Assembly (NCBI RefSeq): GCF_005435165.1
Contig: NZ_SGUC01000013.1
Location: forward strand, 23,292-87,291
DNA length: 64,000 bases
Source of the DNA: Halorubrum sp. GN11_10-6_MGM
Lineage (GTDB): Archaea > Halobacteriota > Halobacteria > Halobacteriales > Haloferacaceae
Direction of reading: 5' to 3'
The notes under the pieces are model-generated. The model was not told the DNA's origin and made no database searches. It saw only the letters and a list, made by a program, of their open reading frames with translations. The position numbers and the translations under genes were made by a program. Shown here one piece after another: positions 34,538 through 41,615 of this stretch (its first letter is position 1; every line of letters starts with the position of its first letter).

Positions 34538-34545
34538 CTTTACCC
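34538..34545 (+). promoter_or_regulatory. TATA-like box for NDH-2
   Basis: CTTTACCC lies 22-29 bases before the ATG at 34567, in GC-rich flanks. Confidence 0.45.
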
Positions 34546-34566
34546 GCGGGCCGCGGAGCGACACGC

Positions 34567-35748
34567 ATGAGCACACAGGTCGTGGTCGTCGGTTCCGGGT
34601 ACGCCGGCGCAGGGGCGGTGAAGGCGTTCGAAGACGAGGTCGGCGAGGGCGAGGCCGAGCTCACGTGGATCTCGGAACACGACTACCACCTCGTTCTCCA
34701 CGAGGTCCACCGCGCGATCCGCAACCCCGCGGTCGAGGACAAGATCACGATCCCCGTCGACGAGATCAAGTCGCCCGAATCCGACTTCATCCAGGGCCGG
34801 GTCGTCGACGTCGACACCGACGAGCGCGTCGTCGAGACCGACGACGGGACGACCGTCGACTACGACTACCTCCTCCTCGGGATCGGCTCCACGACCGCCT
34901 TCTTCGGCATCGAGGGGCTGAAGGAGCACGCCCACCAGCTGAAAGGGCTCGACGACGCGAAGGCGATCCACGAGGACGTCCGCGAGGCGGCCGCGGACGC
35001 GACCCGCTCGGACCCGGCGCAGGTGATCGTCGGCGGCGCCGGCCTCTCGGGTATCCAGACGGCCGGCGAGATCGCCGAGTACCGCGATAAACACCGCGCG
35101 CCGCTCGACATCACGCTGGTCGAGGGGCTCGACGAGGTGTTCCCCGGAAACGACCCGCAGCTTCAGGGCGCGCTCCGCCAGCGGCTCGAAGACGCGGACG
35201 TCGAGATCCTCACCGGCGACTTCATCTCCGAGGCCGACGCGGACGCGGTGTACCTCGGCGGCGGGGAAGACGAGGAGCCCGAGGAGCTCGCACACGACGT
35301 GCTGATCTGGACCGGCGGCATCACGGGCCAGCCCGAGCTGGAGAACGTCGAGGTCGAGAAGGACGAGCGGTCGAACCGCGTCCACGCCGGCGCCGACTTC
35401 GCCACCAGCGACGACCGCGTGTTCGCCATCGGCGACACCGCGCTCGTCGAGCAGGGCGACGACGACGTCGCGCCGCCGACCGCGCAGGCCGCGTGGCAGG
35501 CCGCCGAGGTCGCGGGCGAGAACCTCGCCCGCGCCGCCCGCGGCGCGCCGCTCCGCTCGTGGACCCACGAGGACAAGGGGACAGTCATCTCCGTCGGCGA
35601 GGACGCCGTCGCCCACGACGTGATGGGGATGCCGATCAAGACGTTCGGCGGCAAGCCGGCGAAGCTGCTGAAGAAGGCCATCGCCACGCGCTGGATCGCC
35701 AAGGTTTCCTCCGCGGGCCGCGGCGTCAGCGCGTTCGGCGACATGTAA
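34567..35748 (+). CDS. ndh: Type II NADH dehydrogenase-like FAD oxidoreductase
   Basis: The 393-residue pyridine nucleotide-disulfide oxidoreductase has two Rossmann motifs: QVVVVGSGYAGAGAVKAFED for FAD at the N-terminus and VIVGGAGLSGIQTAGEIAEY for NAD(P)H in the middle. DRVFAIGDTAL is the second FAD contact. No redox-active CxxxxC is present, which fits NDH-2 rather than disulfide reductases. The basic and hydrophobic C-terminal stretch KTFGGKPAKLLKKAIATRWI could dock to the membrane, where NDH-2 reduces menaquinone without pumping. Start ATG 34567 is backed by a promoter; a much longer upstream frame is not coding. Confidence 0.9.
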   Translation: MSTQVVVVGSGYAGAGAVKAFEDEVGEGEAELTWISEHDYHLVLHEVHRAIRNPAVEDKITIPVDEIKSPESDFIQGRVVDVDTDERVVETDDGTTVDYDYLLLGIGSTTAFFGIEGLKEHAHQLKGLDDAKAIHEDVREAAADATRSDPAQVIVGGAGLSGIQTAGEIAEYRDKHRAPLDITLVEGLDEVFPGNDPQLQGALRQRLEDADVEILTGDFISEADADAVYLGGGEDEEPEELAHDVLIWTGGITGQPELENVEVEKDERSNRVHAGADFATSDDRVFAIGDTALVEQGDDDVAPPTAQAAWQAAEVAGENLARAARGAPLRSWTHEDKGTVISVGEDAVAHDVMGMPIKTFGGKPAKLLKKAIATRWIAKVSSAGRGVSAFGDM

Positions 35749-35868
35749 CTGCCGGCGACTCGCCGGCGGCCCCGCTCGACGGATCTGTTTTCGGCCGTTT
35801 CGCCGGCTACTGAACGGCTATCCCTCGTAGAATACCCCCGCGGCGGCTCGAAAGAACTACGTCCGCAG

Positions 35869-36402
35869 TCAGTGTTCGGCCGGCTCGTCGGGCGCCCGCA
35901 TGTCGTCGATCCGCAGGATGAGAACGTTCGCGGTGTCGTCTTTGCCGTCGACGGTGCCGTCGATGACGAGCTTCGAGAGCGGCGTCGGACCGACGGTGAC
36001 GCCGTCGCCCTCGTGGAAGTCGCGGACCGAGCCCTGTACGTGGATCTCGGCGCGGCACAGCTCGGGATGGTGGACGCTGGAGAGGTCGATCCCGTCGACG
36101 TTGATCCCGCTGACCTGTTCGCCCTCGTGGTAGATCGGAACGTCCGCGGGCTCGTCCATGCGCTGGATGTCGAGCGCCTCGTAGGCGTTCGAGGTGGGCT
36201 TGTAGCCGCCCTTCGGACCGGGGACGCCCTCGACCAGCTGGAGGGCCTTGAGGCTCTGCATCTGGTTGCGGATCGTCCCCGGGTTGCGGTCGACCTCTTC
36301 GGCGATCGCTTCGCCTTTCACGGCGTCCTCCTGCTCCCCGTAGAGGTTGATGAGGGCCGTGAGGATGCTTTTCTGGCTCGACGTGAGCTCGATCGATGAC
36401 AT
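35869..36402 (-). CDS. Winged-helix transcriptional regulator with C-terminal sensor-like domain
   Basis: In this 177-residue protein, residues 5-70 form a helix-turn-helix (LTSSQKSILTALINLYGEQE, then KGEAIAEEVDRNPGTIRNQM, the recognition region), with a wing around GVPGPKGGYKPT. The C-terminal 80 residues are beta-rich (VHHPELCRAEIHVQGSVRDF; NVLILRIDDMRAP) and may bind a ligand. It resembles TrmB- or Rrf2-like haloarchaeal regulators; no Fe-S cysteines are seen. A CATTTAAG box on the minus strand (36429-36436) is 27-34 bases before ATG 36402. A second AT-rich box TTTATAAG lies at 36447-36454. Confidence 0.8.
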   Translation of the reverse strand: MSSIELTSSQKSILTALINLYGEQEDAVKGEAIAEEVDRNPGTIRNQMQSLKALQLVEGVPGPKGGYKPTSNAYEALDIQRMDEPADVPIYHEGEQVSGINVDGIDLSSVHHPELCRAEIHVQGSVRDFHEGDGVTVGPTPLSKLVIDGTVDGKDDTANVLILRIDDMRAPDEPAEH

Positions 36403-36428
36403 GGTGGCGAATACACGACGCCCCCGCT

Positions 36429-36436
36429 TAAATGCG
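36429..36436 (-). promoter_or_regulatory. TATA box for the winged-helix regulator
   Basis: CATTTAAG on the minus strand is 27-34 bases before the ATG. A second AT-rich box lies about 18 bases further upstream. Confidence 0.5.
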
Positions 36437-36510
36437 ATGGAATTCACTTATAAACGATCGTGTGGGATACCCCGGCGAACGGGGATTCCGTCGGCGCTGC
36501 GAACTCCGGC

Positions 36511-36729
36511 TCACTCCCCGCGCAGCCGCTTCATCCGCACGTACGCGAGCGGACTCGACAGCGCGACGACGACGCCGACGCCGATCAGCGCGACGCCGAA
36601 GTCGACGGCGACGAACGACACCGCGGCGCCGACGAGCCCGATCGCCGCGCCGGTGAACGCGACCGCGATCGTCGCGCCGATCGGCTCGATGTCGCTCGGA
36701 TCGACCGAGTAGGAATCGGAGCTGCTCAT
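36511..36729 (-). CDS. Small two-helix membrane protein, function unknown
   Basis: The 72-residue protein starts at ATG 36729 (MSSSDSYSVDPSDIEPIGAT). It has two adjoining hydrophobic helices (about 17-40 and 43-64) and a basic end (YVRMKRLRGE), so the C-terminus probably stays inside. Short two-helix proteins of this kind are common in haloarchaea and unassigned. It lies 108 bases before the regulator on the same strand and could be cotranscribed with it. A longer reading of the same frame opposite the arginase gene is spurious. Confidence 0.65.
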   Translation of the reverse strand: MSSSDSYSVDPSDIEPIGATIAVAFTGAAIGLVGAAVSFVAVDFGVALIGVGVVVALSSPLAYVRMKRLRGE

Positions 36730-36819
36730 ACCCGCTCCGTGGGGGGCCGGGCGCAAAACGGTATCCGATCCGACCGGCCGAGAGTGTAGTGGCGCGAGGC
36801 CGTCGAGCGCGACGTGCGG

Positions 36820-36893
36820 GCGCTGACCCCCGCGACCGCCGATTCCCGCGACCATCGACCTCCGACCGCCGCTCCCCGCGACCGCCGAACCCC
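36820..36893. repeat. Degenerate short tandem repeat (CCCGCGACCGCCGA units)
   Basis: The unit CCCGCGACCGCCGA recurs with changes (CCCGCGACCATCGA, CTCCGACCGCCG, CCCGCGACCGCCGA) in the gap upstream of the arginase gene. Copies are imperfect, with 15-17 base spacing. Confidence 0.5.
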
Positions 36894-36927
36894 CACCATT
36901 GAAGCGCCGGCGCGCCGCGTAGTCGGT

Positions 36928-37833
36928 ATGACCACGGTCAGGATCATCGGTGCGCCGACCGACTACGGGGCGAACCGACGCGGGGTCGACATGGGACCGT
37001 CGGCGATCCGGTACGGCGGGCTCGCCGACCAGCTCACCGGCGCCGGCGTCGAGGCCGTCGACGCCGGCGACCTCCACGTCCCGCGAGCGGAGGAGCGCGA
37101 CCCGGACGCGGACGCGCCCAACGAGGGGAAAGCGAAGTTCCTCCGCGAGACGGCGGACGTCTGCCGACGGCTCGGCGACGAGGTGGCGGCGACCCTCGCC
37201 GACGGCGAGGTGCCGCTGGCGCTCGGCGGCGACCACTCGATCGCCATCGGGAGCCTCTCCGGGTCCGCTCGGGACGCGGAGATCGGCGCCGTGTGGTTCG
37301 ACGCGCACGCCGACCTCAACACGCCCGCGACGACGCCCTCGGGCAACGTCCACGGGATGCCGCTGGCGGCCGCCCTCGGGATCGACGAGTTCGCGGACAC
37401 CGAGTGGGCGAACGCGCCGGGACTCTCGCCGGAGAACGTCGCCTTGGTCGGGCTCCGGTCCGTCGACGGGGCGGAGGCGGAGCTGATCAGGGAGCGCGAC
37501 TTCGCCGCGTACACGATGTCGGACATCGACGAGCGGGGGATCACGGCGGTTACGGAGGAGGCGCTCGAAGTCGCCGCCGACGGCGTCGACGGGATCCACG
37601 TCAGCCTCGATCTGGACTGGCTCGATCCCAACGCGGCGCCCGGCGTCGGCACGCCCGTCCGCGGCGGGGTCACCTACCGGGAGGCGCACAGCGCGATGGA
37701 GATCGTCGACGAGACGGACGCGCTCCGGTCGATGGAGATCGTCGAGGTGAACCCGACGCTCGACCAGCACAACGAGACGGCCGAGCTGGCGACGGAGCTG
37801 GCGGCGAGCGCGTTCGGGAAGCGGGTCTTATAA
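36928..37833 (+). CDS. rocF: Arginase
   Basis: The ureohydrolase splits arginine to ornithine and urea. The 301-residue protein carries the two-manganese site: H103 in LALGGDHSIAIG, D125/H127/D129 in WFDAHADLNTP and D228/D230 in VSLDLDWLDPNAAPG. The substrate-binding segment GNVHGMPLAAALG resembles true arginases more than agmatinases, so arginase is preferred, though formiminoglutamase- or agmatinase-like activity cannot be excluded. The start at ATG 36928 follows a degenerate repeat. No arginine-deiminase genes are near. Confidence 0.88.
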   Translation: MTTVRIIGAPTDYGANRRGVDMGPSAIRYGGLADQLTGAGVEAVDAGDLHVPRAEERDPDADAPNEGKAKFLRETADVCRRLGDEVAATLADGEVPLALGGDHSIAIGSLSGSARDAEIGAVWFDAHADLNTPATTPSGNVHGMPLAAALGIDEFADTEWANAPGLSPENVALVGLRSVDGAEAELIRERDFAAYTMSDIDERGITAVTEEALEVAADGVDGIHVSLDLDWLDPNAAPGVGTPVRGGVTYREAHSAMEIVDETDALRSMEIVEVNPTLDQHNETAELATELAASAFGKRVL

Positions 37834-37903
37834 ATCGCTGTCGGAGATCGGTATCAGCAATCGGCGTCGGCGCGCGGTCAGACGTTTCGATGAAACGCCT
37901 CGG

Positions 37904-38203
37904 TCAGACGCCTCGGTCGAGCTCCTCGACGACCTGCTGGAGGTCCGCTTCGGACTCGATATCGCCTTTGATCTCTTCGCGGCGGCGGACCGCGGCCGAG
38001 TCGGCGTCGTACGCGCGGACGAACTCGGCGCGGGTGTGCTCGTCGAACGCGTGGCGGATCGCGAAGTAGCCGTCGGGGACGATCGTGCCGCACACCTTAC
38101 ACTCGTGGCGCTGGTGTTCGTTCGTCTGGTGGACGATCGCCGCCTCCACGTCGTCGAAGCCGGCGTCGCAGTCGCCGATGCCGCACGTCCAGCGAGGGGC
38201 CAT
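37904..38203 (-). CDS. Small protein with two C2H2-like zinc fingers
   Basis: In this 99-residue protein, finger 1 uses C7 and C12 with H25 and H30 (CGIGDC ... HQTNEH), and finger 2 uses C35 and C38 with H51 and H56 (CKVCG ... RHAFDEH). A charged helix follows (RRREEIKGDIESEADLQQVV). Haloarchaeal C2H2 proteins of this size are usually taken as nucleic-acid or protein binders; no target is evident. A GGTTAAC box on the minus strand (38227-38233) lies 24-30 bases before the ATG. It is convergent with the arginase gene. Confidence 0.78.
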   Translation of the reverse strand: MAPRWTCGIGDCDAGFDDVEAAIVHQTNEHQRHECKVCGTIVPDGYFAIRHAFDEHTRAEFVRAYDADSAAVRRREEIKGDIESEADLQQVVEELDRGV

Positions 38204-38371
38204 ACCCCGAATTCTCGCCCGATGGGGGTTAACCGTTTCCCAAACCGATCGGGTCCGCGGCGGCGTCGGCGGGCTCGCCCCGGGCGTCCCGTCCGCGGTC
38301 TCCCGTCCCCGGTCGCGGCACCGTCGTCGTCGAACGATACGCATTTGCGCGGGCGCGACGACCGTGGGACC

Positions 38372-39136
38372 GTGACCCGACCGCAAACGCGCGTCGACGC
38401 CCACGTGAAGGTGCTCGACGACGAGGTCGTCGCCCGCGCGAAGGCCCGCGGGATCGACGCGCTCGTGTACGCTCCCCACTTCACGCGCCTCCCGACGATC
38501 CGCGAGCGCGCGGCCCGGTACTCCGACGACGAGCTGACCGTCGTCCCCGCCCGCGAGGTGTTCACCGGCGACTGGGGGAACCGGCGTCACCTCCTCGTCG
38601 TCGGGCTCTCCGACCCCGTCCCCGACTACATCACCTTCGAGGGCGCGATGGCGGAGTTCGAACGGCAGGACGCGGCCGTCCTCGTCCCCCATCCCGGGTT
38701 CGCCACCATCTCGCTCACGCGGCCCGAGGTCGACGCGCACGCCGCCCGGATCGACGCCGTCGAGACGTACAACACGAAGCTCCTCCCCCACCAGAACGCC
38801 CGGGCACGCCGAACCGCCGAGGAGACCGGCTGCGCGGGGTTCGGCTCGTCGTACGCGCACCTCCCCGGCACGGTCGGCGAGGCGTGGACCGCCTTCGAGG
38901 GCGACCTCGACGACGAGGAGGCGATCGTCGACGCGTTCCGCGAGCCCCGCCCCCGAACCGTGATCCATCGCGGCGGAATCGGCCACCGGCTCCGCGGCCT
39001 CGTCGAGTTCGCGCACCTCGGCTACGAGAACACGTGGGTAAAACTCGACCGGATGTTCCTCTCCGGCAACGAGCCGACCCTCCCGTCGAACGTCGCCTAC
39101 GAGGGGCGGTTCGACGACGTGAGCGTCTACGAGTGA
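38372..39136 (+). CDS. PHP-domain phosphoesterase-like protein
   Basis: The 254-residue protein resembles PHP-family metal-dependent phosphoesterases: RVDAHVKVLDDEV near the start, VYAPHFTRLPTIRERAARY, VVPAREVFTGDWGN (glutamate ligand) and AVLVPHPGFATISL, with a late histidine in TVIHRGGIGHRL. The first motif has a single histidine (DAHVK) where classical PHP has HxH, so one metal ligand may be missing. Start GTG 38372 is chosen by the TATA-like GCATTTGCG 24-31 bases upstream. Deleted copy C of the structured repeat begins six bases after the stop. Confidence 0.78.
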   Translation: MTRPQTRVDAHVKVLDDEVVARAKARGIDALVYAPHFTRLPTIRERAARYSDDELTVVPAREVFTGDWGNRRHLLVVGLSDPVPDYITFEGAMAEFERQDAAVLVPHPGFATISLTRPEVDAHAARIDAVETYNTKLLPHQNARARRTAEETGCAGFGSSYAHLPGTVGEAWTAFEGDLDDEEAIVDAFREPRPRTVIHRGGIGHRLRGLVEFAHLGYENTWVKLDRMFLSGNEPTLPSNVAYEGRFDDVSVYE

Positions 39137-39141
39137 GGTCG

Positions 39142-39253
39142 GTGCGGCGGCGGGTGCCTGCGAGTGGTCGCCCTCGGCGACCGCGAAGTCGTCGGGCTTC
39201 GGCCGACTGTCAACGAATCTCGGATTCTCGCGTCCGGGGCTGAGCGTTCGCCG
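39142..39253 (+). repeat. Structured dispersed repeat, internally deleted copy C
   Basis: The first part (39142-39190) matches the 5' end of copies A and B: GTGCGGCGGCGGGTGCCT, then GA-GTGGTCGCC-CTC-GGCGACCGC-GA (39162-39186), keeping the GA/GA pair and a 9-bp stem with one G-T pair. The outer four-base stem is lost. The 3' part (39236-39253, GGGGCTGAGCGTTCGCCG) resembles the repeat end; the middle, about 170 bases, is missing. It begins six bases after the PHP gene stop, same strand. Confidence 0.65.
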
Positions 39254-39317
39254 GGCACCCGGTAACGACTCGCCGGTGATCAGCGGAACAGTTCGAAGGC
39301 GATCTACGGCCGCCTAT

Positions 39318-39818
39318 TTATAAGCCCAATCCGGCAGCCGCCTCCGACGCCGCGGACAGGTCCAGATCGAGGCTCACGACGTAGGTGTGGATCGCCCAGA
39401 AGCCCGCCAGCTCGACGGCGGTGATGATCACGGTGACGAGGTCGGCGTACTTGCTGCTCGTCGTCACGCCCGTCGGCATCCCGAACTCCCGGTCCGAGAA
39501 CGGATGGAACAGCGCGATGCCCCGCTTGCTCCCGATCACGTCGAGAATGTAGTGTGTCAACACGCCAATCCACACGTACTGGAGGTTCCCGAAGACGATC
39601 GGGTACGCGAGGAACACCGCGAGCACGGGGAGGCTGTGGAGCGTCTTCCGGTGACGGCCGAAGGCGGTGTCGACGTCGGGGAACAGCGCCCCCAACACGA
39701 CCGGAACGATGATCTCGGCGACGGTCGTCGCGGTCGCGGCGTCGAGCCCCGGCTCCACGATGAAGCCGAGCCCGAGCGCGAGCAGTAGGCCGTTGAGGAC
39801 GTGGCCGCGTTTGTTCAT
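39318..39818 (-). CDS. YdjM/DUF457-type membrane protein (putative metal-dependent hydrolase)
   Basis: The 166-residue protein has four hydrophobic stretches and polar motifs typical of the DUF457/YdjM group: MNKRGHVLNGLLLALGLGF (histidine near the N-terminus), GALFPDVDTAFGRHRKTLHS and LTHYILDVIGSKRGIALFHP. The histidines and aspartates could bind metal, which is the basis for the hydrolase label. The family's activity is poorly defined, and some members are regulated by the SOS response in bacteria. It is transcribed alone and faces the PHP gene. Confidence 0.82.
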   Translation of the reverse strand: MNKRGHVLNGLLLALGLGFIVEPGLDAATATTVAEIIVPVVLGALFPDVDTAFGRHRKTLHSLPVLAVFLAYPIVFGNLQYVWIGVLTHYILDVIGSKRGIALFHPFSDREFGMPTGVTTSSKYADLVTVIITAVELAGFWAIHTYVVSLDLDLSAASEAAAGLGL

Positions 39819-39937
39819 GACGTTCCGTGTGCGGGTCGGCAGGTCAAACCACCGGATCGCGGTGACGCCGGTAGGCCGAGCGTACCGCGTCCGGGGCCGG
39901 TCGAAAGAGCCACGGCGACCGCGTCCGACCGGACCGT

Positions 39938-41068
39938 ATGGAGTACGAGGAGCCGAAGTTCTTCCACGTGATGCAGTACGCCGCGGCCGCCGACGGCGAC
40001 GTCATCGACATGGTGAGCGGCAACCCCGACTGGGAGCCGCCCGCCGCGCTCCGCGATGCGCTCCGCGAGTACGCGGACCTGCCGCCCGCCGACTTCCAGT
40101 ACCCGCCGAGCGACGGGCTCCGCGAACTCCGGGAGGCGGTCGCCGAGCGGCGCGGCGTCGCCCCCGAGCGCGTGGTCGTCACCAACGGCACCGGCGAGGC
40201 GAACTACCTCGCGATGGCGCGCGCGCTCGACCGCGACGCCGGCGACGAGGCGCTGCTGATGGACCCCGTCTACCCGTACTACCCCGGGAAGACGTACCTG
40301 CTCGGCGGCGAGCCGACGCTCGTGCCCACCGCCCGCGACGGGAGCCTCGACGTGGACGCGGTCCGCGAGGCGGCGAGTTCGGACACCGCCCTCATCGTCT
40401 TAAACACGCCGAACAACCCGACGGGCGCCGTCTACGACCTCGACGCGATCCGCGAGGTCGTCGAGGTCGCATCGACCGTCGACGCCGTGGTCGTCGTCGA
40501 CGAGGTGTACGACCGGTTCGATCTGGCCGGCGCCTTCGAGTCGGCGCTGACGCTCGACTCGGACCGCGTGATCGTCACGAGCGGCTTCTCGAAGTCGATG
40601 GCGATCACGGGCTTTCGCGTCGGCTTCGGCGTGTTCCCCGAGGCGCACGTCGACGCCGCGAAGACCCGGCACATGCTCGTGAACGTCACCGGCGCGCGTC
40701 CCTCGCAGTACGCGGTGTACCACGCGCTCGCGGAGACGGAGCCGGACTACTACGACGCGTCGCGCGACCTGCTCGCCGACCGCGTCGACGCGTTCACCGA
40801 CGCCCTCGACGCGGCCGGCGCGGAGTACTCCCGTCCGGAGGGGGCCTTCTACGTGCTCGCGCGCTTCGAGGGGTTCCCCGGCACGATGGCGAACGTCAAG
40901 CGCCTGATCGACGAGGCGGGCGTCGCCGGGATGCCCGGCGAGGCGTTCGGCACCGCCCGCGCCGAGTGGATCCGCTTCGCGCTGGTGACGCCCCGCGCGG
41001 CCGAGGCCGCGGAGCGGCTGGCGGACTACTTCGCCGACGAACCGGTCGACCGGTCCGAGGACAGATGA
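39938..41068 (+). CDS. PLP-dependent class I/II aminotransferase
   Basis: The 376-residue fold-type I aminotransferase has N160 in LNTPNNPTGAVYD, D188 in VVVVDEVYDRF, the Schiff-base lysine K219 in VTSGFSKSMAITGFRVG and a late substrate arginine around WIRFALVTPRAAE. The PLP site is complete. The amino donor and acceptor cannot be read from sequence; aspartate- or aromatic-type activity is plausible. Its stop overlaps the start of the thioesterase gene (ATGA), so the two are translationally coupled. Confidence 0.92.
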   Translation: MEYEEPKFFHVMQYAAAADGDVIDMVSGNPDWEPPAALRDALREYADLPPADFQYPPSDGLRELREAVAERRGVAPERVVVTNGTGEANYLAMARALDRDAGDEALLMDPVYPYYPGKTYLLGGEPTLVPTARDGSLDVDAVREAASSDTALIVLNTPNNPTGAVYDLDAIREVVEVASTVDAVVVVDEVYDRFDLAGAFESALTLDSDRVIVTSGFSKSMAITGFRVGFGVFPEAHVDAAKTRHMLVNVTGARPSQYAVYHALAETEPDYYDASRDLLADRVDAFTDALDAAGAEYSRPEGAFYVLARFEGFPGTMANVKRLIDEAGVAGMPGEAFGTARAEWIRFALVTPRAAEAAERLADYFADEPVDRSEDR

Positions 41069-41562
41069 GCGACGATCCGATCCTCGAGTACTTCAACCGG
41101 AGCCCGTATCGGACCCTCTTGGAGATCGAAGTGACCGAGGCCGCCGACGGCCGCGCAGCCGGACGACTCCGGTTCGCCGAGAAGCACTCCTCGAACCGCC
41201 GCCGGCCGATCGCGCAGGGCGGCGTCGCCTTCTCGCTGGCCGACAGCGTGGCGGGCGCGGCAGCGACCGCGCTCGTCGGGTCCCCCACGCCGACGATCGA
41301 CTTCCGGATCGACTACCTCGCGCCCGCGACCGGGGACCTCGTCGCGACCGCCGACGTCGTCCGGGAGGGCGGCGAGACCGCCGTTGTCGACGTCACCGTC
41401 GCACAGGTTGAGGGCGGGCGAGACGGCGACGCGAGCCCCGAGACCTCCCTCGACCCTCGCGAGGCGGTCGCCGCGGGGGAGTCCGTCGCGGTCGGCCGCG
41501 GCGTGTACAAGACGAGCGACCTGCCCGCGGACGCGCCGTGGGACATCGACCAGGGCGACTGA
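41065..41562 (+). CDS. PaaI-type hotdog thioesterase
   Basis: The 165-residue single hotdog domain has the PaaI-type signature RRRPIAQGGVAFSLADSVAGA, where a G-G-x-x-x-x-x-x-D pattern places the catalytic aspartate, and the strand PTIDFRIDYLAPATGDLVAT. Such enzymes hydrolyse acyl- or aryl-CoA thioesters. The C-terminal 45 residues are an acidic tail. It is coupled to the aminotransferase by a four-base overlap, hinting that both act on one amino-acid-derived acyl-CoA route; this is inference. Confidence 0.87.
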   Translation: MSDDPILEYFNRSPYRTLLEIEVTEAADGRAAGRLRFAEKHSSNRRRPIAQGGVAFSLADSVAGAAATALVGSPTPTIDFRIDYLAPATGDLVATADVVREGGETAVVDVTVAQVEGGRDGDASPETSLDPREAVAAGESVAVGRGVYKTSDLPADAPWDIDQGD

Positions 41563-41585
41563 ACCGTTCCCACGACTCCGCCGTA

Positions 41586-41593
41586 TTCAAATA
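41586..41593 (+). promoter_or_regulatory. TATA box for ileS
   Basis: TTCAAATA lies 23-30 bases before the ATG at 41616. It separates ileS from the preceding operon and argues against an earlier in-frame start at 41538. Confidence 0.5.
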
Positions 41594-41615
41594 CGCGCGC
41601 GCAGACCAACAGCGT

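Noticed and set aside
32137..34566. Long plus-strand frame upstream of the NDH-2 start
   Set aside because: It runs antisense through the Fe-S gene and out of frame through the phosphorylase gene. Protein-like sequence begins only at 34567, where a promoter box also fits.
36447..36520. Possible small RNA starting from the plus-strand CTTATAAACG box
   Set aside because: The downstream hairpin CCCCG-GCGAA-CGGGG is short and runs into the end of a minus-strand gene; the box may equally serve the regulator on the other strand.
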